Of a DNA stretch of 64,000 nt, positions 1 through 11,399 are shown one piece after another. Each line of letters starts with the position of its first letter. Position 1 is the first letter of the stretch. A program made the translations under genes and the position numbers. The notes under the pieces were generated by a model. The model saw only the letters and a list, made by a program, of their open reading frames with translations, did no database searches and had not been told where the DNA came from. The DNA is from Micropterix aruncella (taxonomy: Eukaryota > Arthropoda > Insecta > Lepidoptera > Micropterigidae), in contig OX155960.1 of assembly GCA_944548615.1 (NCBI GenBank), forward strand, positions 34,634,499 through 34,698,498, given 5' to 3'.

Positions 1-1149
1 AAATTGCCATAACTATGTACCAATTTTCATTTCATTTAAGCGATAACGCTTTATTGTTAGATACATAATTGTTAATTTGTTTTATTTCAAAAAAGATTAT
101 ATAAGGTATTCGGTAAAGTGCTAATATCTGAAGAATTATCCCAGAATGTTTCGGTGATTTTTTGAAATGTGGTAAACTGAATGGTGGCAATGTGCCCAAC
201 AATGTACCATCAAAGAAATGTCATTAAATCAGTATCATTAGGCTGGTGAGTTGCTTTGTATTTCATTACAAACAGAAAGCCATCCTAATTAATATTCCAT
301 TAAAAAAATGTTTCACGTAAATCATTTTATTTATTTTTAACAATCAAAAAAAAAACCATTAATTCAATAATAGGCCGAAAACTAAATTAAACTAACAGGA
401 ATTATACAATAAATGCTCCGGATGTTCTGCAACTTTGATTTTTTTATTTGTTATGCGCTTAGAAGACACAAGAACTGATGATTTATTTTTTTCGTTACGT
501 CTATGGGCTTATACAGCATCCGATCTTCAACTTCTGGCTATGTCCAGAACGCTCCAGATCTCCTCATGCAGGTTACGTCAATACCCAATTTTTGGAATAA
601 ATCCTATAAAAATACATATGAGCAAGTATTAATATCAAAACTCTAGATAGCAGATAAGTTGTCTGAAAGTCTAATTATAATAAATGTTCCGGATGCTTAC
701 CAGATCCTTTCCACTGGACAAAGTTTGACGAGGTTCTTTGATAGCAGAAATTATTCCGAAACACAAAAAAATGCCTTCCCAATATCGCTGCATGCAGGCA
801 ACTGATCACTCACTCACATAATCATGACAAAATAAATATAATCATACAAACGTTCTTCATTTCCACTGGATGGCCTATTTTATAAAAAAAATCAGGAGTG
901 GTCCATTGTTTGGACAGGAGGTTATAGTTAGGGCAGTTTACGGTAGCGTTGTAGTTTGGGGTTTGGAGCTCAGTTACACTGCGACCCTGCATGTACTTTA
1001 TGGTTTGGTTGCGTACAGTTCACTCCTATATCCTGAATTTCTACAAACTCGAGCAATTTGAAGGAACGATTTGTTCAACCTCTCTTTAGCCCAAAACTTG
1101 TCATCTCAAGTATCGGCTTCTTGATTGCATTAGCGGTCCACACTCACAC
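1..1149. other. AT-rich DNA, no gene seen
   Basis: No open frame longer than about 65 codons and no domain or splice pattern I can recognise. The stretch holds only short A/T runs. It precedes the first copy of the MITE family described below. Confidence 0.6.
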
Positions 1150-1449
1150 AACAAGTAAATATATTAAAAATAATAAAAAATACGACTGCCGTTACAGAAA
1201 TTGAACTATGATATTTATAAATATTTTAATTACGGTATTTTATGTAATATTTGTGGTTTATGTATTTATCTATACATATAGATGTATATTATCACAACAT
1301 CCTTAATCAGAATTTTTATTTGATACTAAACACGATATATTTATGTTAATTTATTGACATTTAGATATTTAGACAAGTATTTTTATACATTTGGACAGTT
1401 TAGGTATGACACTCGAGAAGACTTAACGATTCTAACAATATCACACACT
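1150..1449 (+). mobile_element. AT-rich MITE family (ACACGACTGCC ends), copy 1, truncated
   Basis: The segment starts with CAAGTAAATATATTAAAA and TACGACTGCCGTTAC, continues through ATATTTGTGGTTTATGTAT and GATATATTTATGTTAATTTA, and ends near TTCTAACAATATCACACAC. The same order of blocks recurs at 1812, 5603 (reversed), 27972 and 52133. Full copies are bounded by ACACGACTGCC and its inverse GGCAGTCGTGT, the arrangement expected of a non-autonomous TIR element. This copy lacks the right end. It has no coding capacity. Confidence 0.6.
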
Positions 1450-1480
1450 TTCTCTATCTATCTATCAATCACAGACTATC

Positions 1481-1508
1481 AAGACACAAGAGATACCTCT
1501 TGTGTCTT
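1481..1508. repeat. Perfect 12-bp stem, 4-nt loop hairpin
   Basis: AAGACACAAGAG is followed by ATAC and then CTCTTGTGTCTT, a perfect inverted repeat. It lies just beyond the truncated MITE copy. Function unknown; it may be a terminus of an old element. Confidence 0.7.
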
Positions 1509-1811
1509 TTATACTCTGTTCTGATAAATGCACTGGGGTCGTTATAACTAGCTAGTTATATTTTAAATAATAAAAAAGAATAACAAAAGAATACGACAGA
1601 AAATAACTAAAATATAAACAATAAATACAGCACATTAAAAAAAATAACTTCAATAATAAAATACAAAACAAAGATAACCACAATAGATTTTTTAAATTTT
1701 CTTTTCCAATATAAAATTCAAAACCATTACCGGTTGTAGAATACGACCGGATATAAATGAATAGCTACAAAACAAATTGACAAGTGTTAGTATGAAATGA
1801 CCTTGTACAGA

Positions 1812-2173
1812 AAACAAGTAAATATATTAAAATGAATAAAAAACAAGACGTCCGTTTTAGAAAGTAAACTATCCTATTTGTAATTATTATTATTATGGTA
1901 TTTTTGTGAAATATTTGTGGTTTATGATTTATCCATATACATATAGATGAATATTTCCGGAATATACTCAATCAGACCTATCATTTGACACTAAACACGA
2001 TATACTTATGTTAATTTATAGACATTTGGACATTTAGACAATTATTTTTTGACATTTGGATAGTTTAGGTACCCTATGACACTTGGGATGACATTATCAC
2101 ATACTTCTAAATTCTAACAATATCACATAATTCTTAATCGGTTCAAGCGTTTAGAAGTTATGGTGAAATAAAA
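1812..2173 (+). mobile_element. AT-rich MITE family, copy 2
   Basis: Same order of blocks as the copy at 1150: CAAGTAAATATATTAAAATG, a weakened left end (CAAGACGTCCG), ATATTTGTGGTTTATGATTT, TTTGACACTAAACACGATAT, and the shared right part ATCGGTTCAAGCGTTTAGAA. It stops at GGTGAAATAAA without the right terminus, so it is broken. Two copies 660 bp apart in the same orientation suggest a local duplication or repeated insertion. Confidence 0.6.
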
Positions 2174-2530
2174 ATTCAGGGTTTTATCATTAATACATAC
2201 CGTATTTTTTACGTGCACAATTGCGTAGTTTTATAATTTTCCAAAATGTTCCATTAGAATAAATTCGTAAGAACCCAAAACTGTTATTTAAAAATTCGTA
2301 ATATTTTGTGGAGTGTAATAATTAAACAATTTGTGTAATTTGTTTTGCTAAATTAATATTCCAAATATTTCTCTTCGTTACTACGCCTACCGGATCCCTG
2401 ACGGCCGCGAAGAGAAAGAACGAAAAAAAAACAAACTGTCAAATGATGAATGTCAACACGCACCGCGTAACACGACGATTTATATTAAAGAAGCTGCTTT
2501 CTCCTTATATGAGAGCAAGGGGTCGCGGCA

Positions 2531-2687
2531 CGTACCCTATGATAATCGGGAGGACAACACGGTTCTAACACCACGACACACTTTCAAATCGGTTCAAGCG
2601 TTTAGAAGTTATGGTGGAATAAACAAACGGAAAATATACATAGATGAATCATGAACACTGAACACTCCCTTTTTGGGCAGTCGTGTA
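2531..2687 (+). mobile_element. AT-rich MITE family, right-end fragment
   Basis: Begins in the CGTACCCTATGA block, runs through AATCGGTTCAAGCGTTTAG and ACACTCCCTTTTTGGGCAG, and ends with GGGCAGTCGTGT, the inverse of the left terminus. It may be the missing right end of the copy at 1812, separated by about 360 bp of unrelated sequence that includes a GC-richer patch at 2385-2470. Confidence 0.55.
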
Positions 2688-4258
2688 ATAATAATAAGAT
2701 GATCCAATGTTTTACAGGAATAAAATACAGCAAGAGTAAAATATGTGTCTTATAATAGAGTAATAGAGGAACTTATCAGTAATAAAATATGTTTTGCGAC
2801 ATTATTTGCATTTAGTATTTCAAATAATTGTGTAAGGGTTATAGTGATAGAAAAGAGCCCTCCCTGCTAATTAAAACGGGTTGCATTCAATCAGCCTTAC
2901 CCATGCCAATTCTGCCGTTACTTGTCCACATACTTGTATTTTATTGTCTGTCTCTAAACAATTGTTAGTTGTTTATTATATTTAATTTTTAGTTCATAAT
3001 AAGGGGCCAAAATATTTTCGACCACTTTTTCTAGAAAAATTCATCACATCTGGTAGATTGATCGTCACTTTTGTAGATTTCAATAAATTTTCAGATCTAA
3101 CGTATACAGTTCTGTTGAAAGTCATCGCGCCATTATAAGTCACCTTCGCTATCTATTGAGCCGCTTACAATACCGAAAGACATAATAAAGTTTAATCAAA
3201 GCGATTGCAATATAAATATTATATAACAACAACACTATTGCACATTGCTATTATTTAATGTATATGATATTAATATATAATAAAATTTAGTCATTTAAAC
3301 CTATTTAAATATATACATACTGCTCTAAAATAAAGCAGAAACCCATAGTTATTCCATAACAATTTTTCAGTTATTGTAAATAAAGACGATGATATTTTAT
3401 TTTACGAGTTAAATATTTCGAAAATCCCATTATACCGATAACGAACCGGGAAGCTGCTTTAAAAGGGGATGGCTCTGAAAGCACATTTTCAGCCGGTCAT
3501 CGATTTTTTATTCTGACAGCCAGCCGTCGACTATACAATAATATACCCACTATCTACAAATATAATAAGGATAATTGGAAATGTGATCATTTTGTTTTGT
3601 TCAATGGCGATTTCTATCTTATTAATGAGTAGTAGAGAATAACCGAAGAAAGAAAGTTGGCGGAGACAGGAAATGTAAAAACACGGTTTTAGTTTTAGTT
3701 TAGTTCATGATACACAAATGTACTCGTAGTTTAAAGCTAATTTGTTTGCGATTACCGTTTCTCAAGCAAGCGCATATCACGGAAAGCTTCCTGCTGGCAA
3801 CATGTTATCAGAAAGAAGTCAGCCTTGATTGGACCCGATTGTTAACCGTATTAAATGTGGTTGAGCGTGCATGGACACGTTGGATTGCAACCCGTGTACA
3901 TTAATCTTGCCATTAACGTAGGTAGGCTAGTGACACGATATCCAGAGTTGGACATGTTGAAATTGAGCCGTATCTTGTTGTCCGGCGAGGTTTTTGCATC
4001 CTGTGATTGAAGGCGATTTAAAATTCCAATCGGTTTTGTAAAATACTGCAGGAGTTTGTTAGTATTATTTTTCTATAGAGTATTCTCAGATATGTCTGAT
4101 TTAAATAAAAAAAAAAAAAGATTTTTCAGCTTTATTAAATTAGGTTTATTGAAATGGAATAACTAATAATAGTTGGCTACAATAACCAGTCCTTTTTTAT
4201 ACTTATTTAAATATACCTTTAAAATTACTTTCATATAACTTTTAAAATATGTATTATT
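2688..4258. other. Unassigned intergenic DNA
   Basis: Mostly AT-rich. A modestly GC-richer patch at 3440-3905 has a 65-codon open frame (3707-3904) without recognisable homology, splice pattern or composition bias. I see no gene. Confidence 0.5.
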
Positions 4259-5028
4259 TTGTTAACTTCGTGGCGAACGGTTTGGTGGTGAACGGTTTCG
4301 TGCAGCTTGGGCCACAAGATCCATTTTGTTCTCGGATCGGCTCAACTCACGATTCAGCTCCTATTCAGAAGCTTCCTCGAGTGGAAGGCTACCCCGGGTA
4401 AGACTCCCGTGTCTCAGGCTTCAGAGCTGGTGAACCGGTTTCTTCCGGCGGGATTGCATCCCGGCGCCACTGGACAGTTTGGGCACCGGTCGGCGATGCC
4501 AATCGGTTGTGCATTCTGACCAATTGCTGAATGGGTCTGGAGACTAAGGAAATACACTGTTTCCTAAGCAGCGGGGGTGGATGTTGACTTGTTGTCATGC
4601 CACTCTTGAAATGACCTTGGGCCACTCGATTCCGTGTGGCACTACGGGCAAAGAACGCCTAGGTTCCCAATAAATTCTAACTGAATTACCGCTGTAATAC
4701 AACAGGTAGAGGTCTTGTAAGCGACTTCGGACCCTTAACCAGTCGGGAGGACGGAGGCATCCTGAAGGTTAATTCCAGACAGAGATATCCTGCCAAAACT
4801 GGTAGTCAGGGGGCGAGGCTGCCCGCTGGCTACCTTTTCCGGTGCCTCGCCGTAAGTCGTCGGCCTCTGACGGCAGGTCGCGGAGCTTGATGGTGGATTG
4901 TGTTGTCCTAAGTCTTCTGCGCTTACCTCACGGGAGACAGATACGGGAGACGATACTTTTCGTTAAAACTTCCTGAGGTAACGGGTTCGCCCGTTGTAGT
5001 TGACAACTCTAGTTGTTAACTTCGTGGC
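4259..5028 (+). repeat. GC-rich dispersed repeat (possible LINE 5' region), bounded by 16-bp direct repeats
   Basis: A sharp GC-rich island in AT-rich DNA. The block at about 4390-4625 (GGACAGTTTGGGCACCGGT, a CCAATCGGTTGTGCATTCTGA-like segment, CTGTTTCCTAAGCAGCGGGG, CCACTCTTGAAATGAC) is shared with 23858-24135, 24495-24790 and 33413-33577. The sequence TTGTTAACTTCGTGGC occurs exactly at 4259-4274 and again at 5013-5028, like a target-site duplication around a 740-bp insertion. No long open frame is present, so an untranslated 5' region of a non-LTR element is the likeliest reading; this is inference. Confidence 0.5.
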
Positions 5029-5602
5029 TTAGTTAAATCCGAGATAATATGACTCTAAGCTCGCTTGTGAAATGAATTTAAAGGAAATACTTTTAACACC
5101 TTATATACTTATAAAATCCCATATTCAACTATAAAAACGGATAACCTGTAAAATGGAACAGATATTTGCAATTTAACATTAGTTTTATATTTAAATTTTA
5201 CATTTTTAATGTTTTTATGGAAAAAAAGGTTGTAAGACTTTTAATTAGTGATATTGGGTTTTTAATGGGATGATTCCCAATAAATGCGAATATCAAGTTT
5301 CCATCTGCAATATTTCGAGATTGAATTATAACTAGCGCCCCCTCTGATGGACCAATTTCAACTATAATCTTATCAACTATTGCCAGCTCAATCTGATAAA
5401 GCGCTTAGGCGCTATCGTGGAGGAACACACAGACAGACTTCAATCTATAGATGGTCTAAATCGTGGGGGGGGGGGACTGAGGTCAAAATATATACCTATA
5501 TCCGTCTTCATCTCGAAAAAATATGTACTCACAATATGTACTTCCTTCTGCCCGGTAATAAAAATATTGATTTTGATGCCTACCAAATGATCATATATTA
5601 TT
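5029..5602. other. Unassigned AT-rich DNA with a poly-G run
   Basis: Contains a run of G residues at about 5464-5475. The 115-codon open frame at 5380-5727 crosses it and runs into the reversed MITE copy, so I do not treat it as a gene. Confidence 0.5.
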
Positions 5603-6024
5603 ACACGACTGCCCAACAAAAAAGGTGTGTAAAGTATTCAGGAGTCATCTATGTATATTTTCCTTTCGTTTATTTTACTATAACTTCTAAACGCTCGAAC
5701 CAATTTAGAAGTATGTTGTATTGTTAGAACGGTTGTCATCTCGAGTGTAATAGCTTTCCTTAACGGTCAAAATATCAAATAAATAGTTGTCTAAATGTCC
5801 AAATCTTCAAATGACAACAAATAAAATTAAAAATATCATGTTTAGTGTCAACTGAAAGGTTTTATTGAGCACATTCCGAATGGATATATGTAACTATATG
5901 AATAAATACGTTAACCCTAAATATGTCTTAAAAAAAACCGTAATAAAAATAATTATAAATACATTCGTTCACTTTTTGTAACGGCTGTCGTGTTTTTTTA
6001 TTCATTTTAATACATTTTCTTGTC
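5603..6024 (-). mobile_element. AT-rich MITE family, copy 3 (reversed)
   Basis: Starts with ACACGACTGCCCAAC and ends with CGGCTGTCGTGTTTTTT followed by TTCATTTTAATACATTTTC. Reversed, it reproduces the block order of the copies at 1812 and 52133. Both termini are present, making this one of the more complete copies. Its presence in both orientations supports an independently mobile unit rather than a tandem repeat. Confidence 0.65.
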
Positions 6025-6619
6025 TCCTTACGCACGCGTACTGTGCGCCGCTCACTTACACCGTTGTCAAGGACCAAATGGACGCTTCGCCATCTATCGG
6101 GAGAAAATGGCGGTAAATATCCACATTGCCTACCCTATATAGTTCCCTAAAACTCACGTAGTTAGGTTTACAAATGATAGATAGCGGATAGCATTGTGCA
6201 TGTCATCATTTTACATAGAAATTCCTCTACTATCAAATAGATAGCGCTGTGGAATTAAATCACTCTGAATACACCGAAATGAGAGAAAAATGTAACATCG
6301 CGGAGATACTAACTAAGTATCACGGATATACTTAGCTCAGTTTACACTTTTATTAACTGACTTCAAAAAAAAGGAGGAAGTTATTCGGTTCTATTTTCTT
6401 TCAATGTTTGTTACCTCAGAACTCCATCATTCATGAAACTATTTGGAAAATTATTTTTTATTTGATAGGATATACTTCCAGATTCATCCCATTATTATCA
6501 AAATCATGTTCTGATAATGAGATCAATGAGGAATTGAGGGAACTCCTCAAATATTATCATATGAACTTGAAAATTTACATGTTTATTCAGTTCCTATGAC
6601 AATGCATTCTTCATGGTAA
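6025..6619. other. Unassigned AT-rich DNA
   Basis: Contains a slightly GC-richer stretch at 6025-6120 and small hairpins, but no open frame or repeat I can assign. Confidence 0.5.
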
Positions 6620-6965
6620 GCATGACCTGATTCTACATCCAGGGTTGGCTTCCGACGACATTCAATGATGATAACTCGTTCTAAGTTTCACCGCGACAGG
6701 GCTGCTGCACCCAGGATTGTCTTCCAACGAGGGGACTCCTCAACGGTCAACAGCATAGAAACAAAATTTGTATACGCATTCAATTATGATAGCCCATTCT
6801 AAGTTTCACCGCGATGGGGCTGCTGCACCCAGGGTTGGATTCCAACGAAGGGACTCCTCAACGGTCAACAGCAAAAACACGAAATTCTGTATAGCATTCA
6901 ATTATGATACACCGTTCTAAGTTCCACTAAGACATGGCTGCTGCACCCAAGGTTGGCTCCTAAAG
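6620..6965 (+). repeat. 118-bp-period minisatellite, about 2.8 units
   Basis: GCTGCTGCACCCA begins at 6701, 6819 and 6937, a constant period of 118 bp. Each unit also carries a TTCTAAGTTTCACCGCGA-like block, GGACTCCTCAACGGTCAACA and a CATTCAATTATGATA-like block. Units differ by point changes and small indels. No coding frame runs through it. Confidence 0.85.
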
Positions 6966-7495
6966 CTTGTCTTTAAAAATGTGTTTTTACTATTGTTACT
7001 ATTGTTAACTTATTAACTTAAAAGTTGGTTCATAGAAGGCACGATTGAGTACACTTCAAGCAAATGCTCATTAGTCAATCAATGCTTAATCACCATTGCC
7101 AGCTGAGCCAATGGATACGCTATGATTAATTACTGAGTAATTTTTGAGATACAAATATTTGACCGTCGCGGCGTCGACAGCGAGGAAGCCTTGAATCGCC
7201 GAAGCATTTTACGTGGCTTCGCGTGGGCTTCTCACAATGGATACTTTTACGTCAGAATAATTTGTTGGTCGAAATACGTAAGAGGCGCCTATGTATGTAA
7301 GGCATTTAGACTATACGTACTTTTGTTTCAAATTTGCCTTGTAATGGATGGCATGGATTTTTGATTAAGTGTGCGGTCGAAAATTATACAGTGTAGGCTG
7401 GTTACTGCCCATTTTGTAGGTGATAATGAAAAACAAAATGTTGTGGTTGAAAAGATTGTATAAGTCACGATCGCATTGTTTATCATATTTCATAT
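6966..7495. other. Unassigned DNA
   Basis: Contains a short GC-richer patch (GACCGTCGCGGCGTCGACAG, near 7161) but no open frame of note and no repeat I recognise. Confidence 0.5.
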
Positions 7496-8017
7496 TACAG
7501 TAGAACTCCAATTATCTAAACTCAGACTATCCGAATCGATGATTATCCGAAATTAAAATAGAAAAAAATAAGACGGAAACGTAATGATTGTTGATAATGC
7601 AACAACTCATCCCACCGAAGAATTGGGAATGGCGAGTTTAAAACAATATTTTCACCGCCAAACTTCACAAGTGTGTTGCATGCAACCAATGTACTAGTCT
7701 GTTATTGAAACCATGAGACGCCATTACAGAAGGCAACTTTTAGGGAAACTTTTAGGGCGAAGACGAAGAAGGTTTGTTGTTGGCTAATCACAAACAAATA
7801 AATTTGAAAGATTGGCCTTAATGTCGAAGTTGAAGCAGACACGAGACCATCAGCTCTTTTTCTTTAAAAAATAGTTTTTTTCTCCTATCTTCAACATACT
7901 TACAGTAATTGACCCATTAAAAAAAAGAAAAAACAATGATCCGCATTTTCGATTATCCGAATGTTCTTATATGTCCAAAAGGTTCCAATTAATTCGGTTA
8001 ATTGGAGTTCTACCGTA
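7496..8017. mobile_element. pogo/Tigger-like TIR element, degenerate
   Basis: Left end CAGTAGAACTCCAATTATCT and right end, read inward on the other strand, CGGTAGAACTCCAATTAACC form terminal inverted repeats of about 24 bp, each adjoining a TA dinucleotide. Repeated ATTATCCGA motifs lie just inside the ends. CAGTA-starting TIRs with TA target duplications are typical of the pogo/Tigger branch of Tc1/mariner. The 518-bp body has only broken frames; one (near 7690-7850) reads ETMRRHYRRQLLGKLL, a possible transposase remnant. It is non-autonomous or badly decayed. Confidence 0.7.
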
Positions 8018-8815
8018 ATTTGATTCATTTGATAATTATTTAGTTTTTGATATAATTGGCTTTTGGACACTTACCTCAAGAAATAATCTTAACGATTCTA
8101 AACTACTTCTAGAGAACGGACTCCACGTCTGTTGGAATGAAAGGCTATATCTACTTTACGATACAATTGAACCGAAATTCATTTTGCATTACAAGACTAA
8201 TCTTTGGCTTTCACCGCGTATTTATTTGTTAAGTGTGAAACCACAATTGACCACGATTTCCACACGACATTTGTACAATCATGAATTCTTTATATTTACG
8301 ACACGACCGCATTACAAAATAGACCAAGCGAATAAACCGCAATATTGGCTAGGCTTGCTCGCAAATAACAATAATTATTACTATAGCATCGCTAAATCAG
8401 TGGTATTTTCTTATTTCGCATTAGAATTGAAAGCTGCATGTACGAAGTCGTGTGGTGGCTTATGGCGGCGATTTCTGCGACCCATCAGAGGTTTCTGATA
8501 TTTTTATTAAAAACTTCGTTTATGCATAAAATATTTAATCTAAAAGTCTGGAACTGAATAAAGAGTGATTCATACATAATCAACAATAGTGGTTATAATG
8601 AAAAAACTATCCTCGTCGCATTAACAAAATTTGGAAATTGGTATATTCATAGATTGAATGGGGAGTTTAAAATTTGGCCGAAGTTTAGAAGTAGTAAGTA
8701 GTAAGTAATTTAAGTAATTCAAGAATAATTTAAAACAATTTTATCTTAGGAACTATGCATTAAATATTTTAAACATTGAATAAATAGCAGAAAATGAATA
8801 CATAGCAAAGTCCAG
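8018..8815. other. Unassigned DNA with a 104-codon open frame
   Basis: An open frame at 8184-8498 (+) encodes 104 residues with no recognisable domain, signal or membrane segment. AT-rich DNA produces such frames by chance. I find no splice pattern or supporting neighbour, so I do not call a gene. Confidence 0.4.
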
Positions 8816-9485
8816 TGACAACGCCACCTAACTAGGCCGGGACCTGTTCTAAGGTGAACGTTTAATTTTGTGCGTGCTTGTTCATAATTGTGATTATTAC
8901 AAAAAACAAAATATAAAAAAATAAAAATAAAAAAAATTTAAATTGTTGTAATAAAATAATTATTTGATCACAAAAGAATAAACATGCAACAACTACCTTA
9001 AAAACTATTAAATACTTAAAATTAGGAGTAGAAAATAAACATGTAACTAAGATTAAGAATATATATACACATATATACATACATACATATACATACAGAT
9101 ATATTTAAAAACAATAATATTAAATACAATAATAAAAAGTAAATTTAATATGATATAAAATATAGTATAACATAAAATTCTAAATATTAATGTGTTCGAA
9201 TTAGTATATTAATATATAATGTCCAATATTTTTGTGATTTTTTGTCGTCCCTCTTTTATAAGCCATTTTGTAAGTAGCCGTTTAAAGTGGGTCTTATTTT
9301 GCGTCGATTTTATATCACCAGGAAGAGCATTGAAAAACCTTGGGGCTATGAATGTATAGGAGCGCTGACCAAAAGCAGTATTCCTTCTGGGTACTATTAT
9401 ATTGCGGTCTTTGGAAGTTTTAGTAAAAATGGGTTAAAGAATATAATTTACAAGAGAGCTGTAGGTTATTGATTATTTTGATTCT
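8816..9485 (-). pseudogene. 5'-truncated LINE: reverse-transcriptase C-terminus and 3' UTR
   Basis: On the minus strand, about 9205-9430 reads RNTAFGQRSYTFIAPRFFNA, then LPGDIKSTQNKTHFKRLL and TKWLIKEGRQKI before a stop. Aromatic-rich APR-F-N-LP followed by FK-L--WL is the usual C-terminal tail of Jockey/CR1-type non-LTR polyproteins; the LINE at 17581 has the same pattern (YIAPRIFNMLDEDLK). Downstream is an AT-rich 3' UTR ending in a CCGGGCCTAGTTAGGTGGC-like hairpin region near 8822-8840, which recurs at 46968 and 58664. The endonuclease and the rest of the RT are absent, so this is a dead copy. Clade assignment is tentative. Confidence 0.7.
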
Positions 9486-11399
9486 ACACATTGTTGAAGC
9501 TCGAACTTTTGGAGACCAAAATGCCAGTATATTATTGTCATTTTTCTCGAGGATTTCATGTTTTCTGTTTCATGTTTCAGGATTTCATGTTTTCATAGTT
9601 TTTTCAATGTAAGAAATATAAACAATTTAAAAGCCGCTGTTTATCAGATTGCATTTTTTTTTCAGAATTTACAATGCGTAATTGCGTAAGACAGACAGAC
9701 AGAGAACCCCAATCCCAGAAAACTCACTCCTTTAAACTTGGGCAAAACAAATAGCTTATTTGATCATATTACGGTAATAATGACCGTGAATAATTTTGTT
9801 AAGCTATGAAGTTATGAAAACGGAGGTATCGTTTGGTTGCTCGACTTGTATTCCTATAATTAATGATTTTGCGAACGTCCAACACGACCTCAATATTTAT
9901 TATACACGTTTTATGAAAGTGACAACTATTTAAGGGATATATAATATAATATTCATATCAAAAAAGTTTTAAAAAAAATACACGACATACCTATTTGAAT
10001 ATTTGAGAAACAGACCACTAGGTACTGCCATGTAACAGACTGCACTGAAAACATTTAATTCATAAAAAAATATGGATTCTCAAACTTTCATATAAGGAAA
10101 ATCGTAAATTTGAATTATTCTGTTTCTTTTTTTCATTGTGGTATACAGATGCAGTTTCTTATTTAGTGTTGCTGTTATTAAATTATACTGCATCATAAGC
10201 CAGTTCCTTATATATCGCAGATCGGTACATAGTTGGGTACCAATATGTAGTAACCATTCTCCGTTCTTGTAAGGGAATTATGCAACATGTCCTGATTTAA
10301 CCGCCCTACCTATACGAATGTACGTGATACGTCCGCTATATTATCATATCAAAAAATTTATACAAAAAAATATATAAAAGTTATATATTATATACCAAAT
10401 TATATAAAACCGATATATAAAACTGCTTTTAGAAACCGCTACATATTTTGGGTGGTATACCAAGGATTTACCTACTTTTTGAATAATAACACAAAGGTAT
10501 GGCAGTTAAAGACAAACTTCGATACGTTGCGAGAATGGAAAACTTGTGTAGACTCCGCCTCACTTTCAAAGACCCAAACGGCTAATCGATAGTTTTTTTG
10601 GGACTATATATGAGTACATCCAGGACTCTTCACTGAGACTTCCTTGATGCGTTGCTGAGGAGACCTTATACAAGAATATAAGCCCCTTGATAATAGGCTA
10701 TTTGCTATGCATGAGACTCAGATTCTGATTATTGCCGAATTATTGACCAATTCCAAAATGATCCCTTTTTAATGTGAAAATTGGCACTCAATTTTGCCAA
10801 TCCTTATTTTTTAATTTACGCTGCAAAAGCTACATAAAGTATATAAATAATCTCATCACATTTTCAAACATCCGAATTGTTTGAAAAAAAAAACGCCAGA
10901 ATTCTTTATGCAGGCAGCTAGCACACATGGAGCCGAGAGAGATATTCTTTCAAATTTAACCTAAATTGAAACAGAAGCCCATTTCGCGTTAGGGTATAAT
11001 TTAGCTGGGTCAATTTACTAAAAAAACTTGGCTTCAAAAACGTGCCTCGGGCGGGCCTAATTCTCGAAGGCAACATTCAGACTGGAGTCGATTATCGATG
11101 CAAATTATGCGAGTTTGAATCCACTTAGTTGCAAGTATTTGCCTTTCATGCCGCGTAAAGTGCAATTAGGTATCCTTGAATTTTATTTGCAGCTCTTAAA
11201 GTTAGCGTGTCGCTGGGCGGATAATGAGGAACGCATTTTACGGGGAGGCATTCAGATGAGGTAGAAACGTGATAGCTCAGCAAGAAGCACATGCAAGTTA
11301 AAAAATGTAAAAAAAGAGAAAAGTGTAGATAATAACACTTCGTAGCAGGGTTGGTTGTAAGAGATTGTCGTATGATAAACCCGCCCATTATGTAATTTC
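9486..11399. other. Unassigned AT-rich DNA
   Basis: Nearly 2 kb without a convincing coding frame or recognised repeat. The 80-codon minus-strand frame at 11146-11388 has no identifiable features. Confidence 0.5.

Noticed and set aside
4389..4625. Minus-strand 78-codon frame in the GC-rich repeat
   Set aside because: Not preserved in the related copies at 23858 and 33413, so it is not coding.
5380..5727. 115-codon open frame
   Set aside because: Crosses a poly-G run and enters a reversed MITE copy.
6620..6965. CRISPR-like array
   Set aside because: 118-bp units with diverged sequence and no short-repeat/spacer structure; the genome is eukaryotic.
8184..8498. 104-codon open frame
   Set aside because: No domain, no splice or start context, no similar copy; frames of this length are expected by chance.
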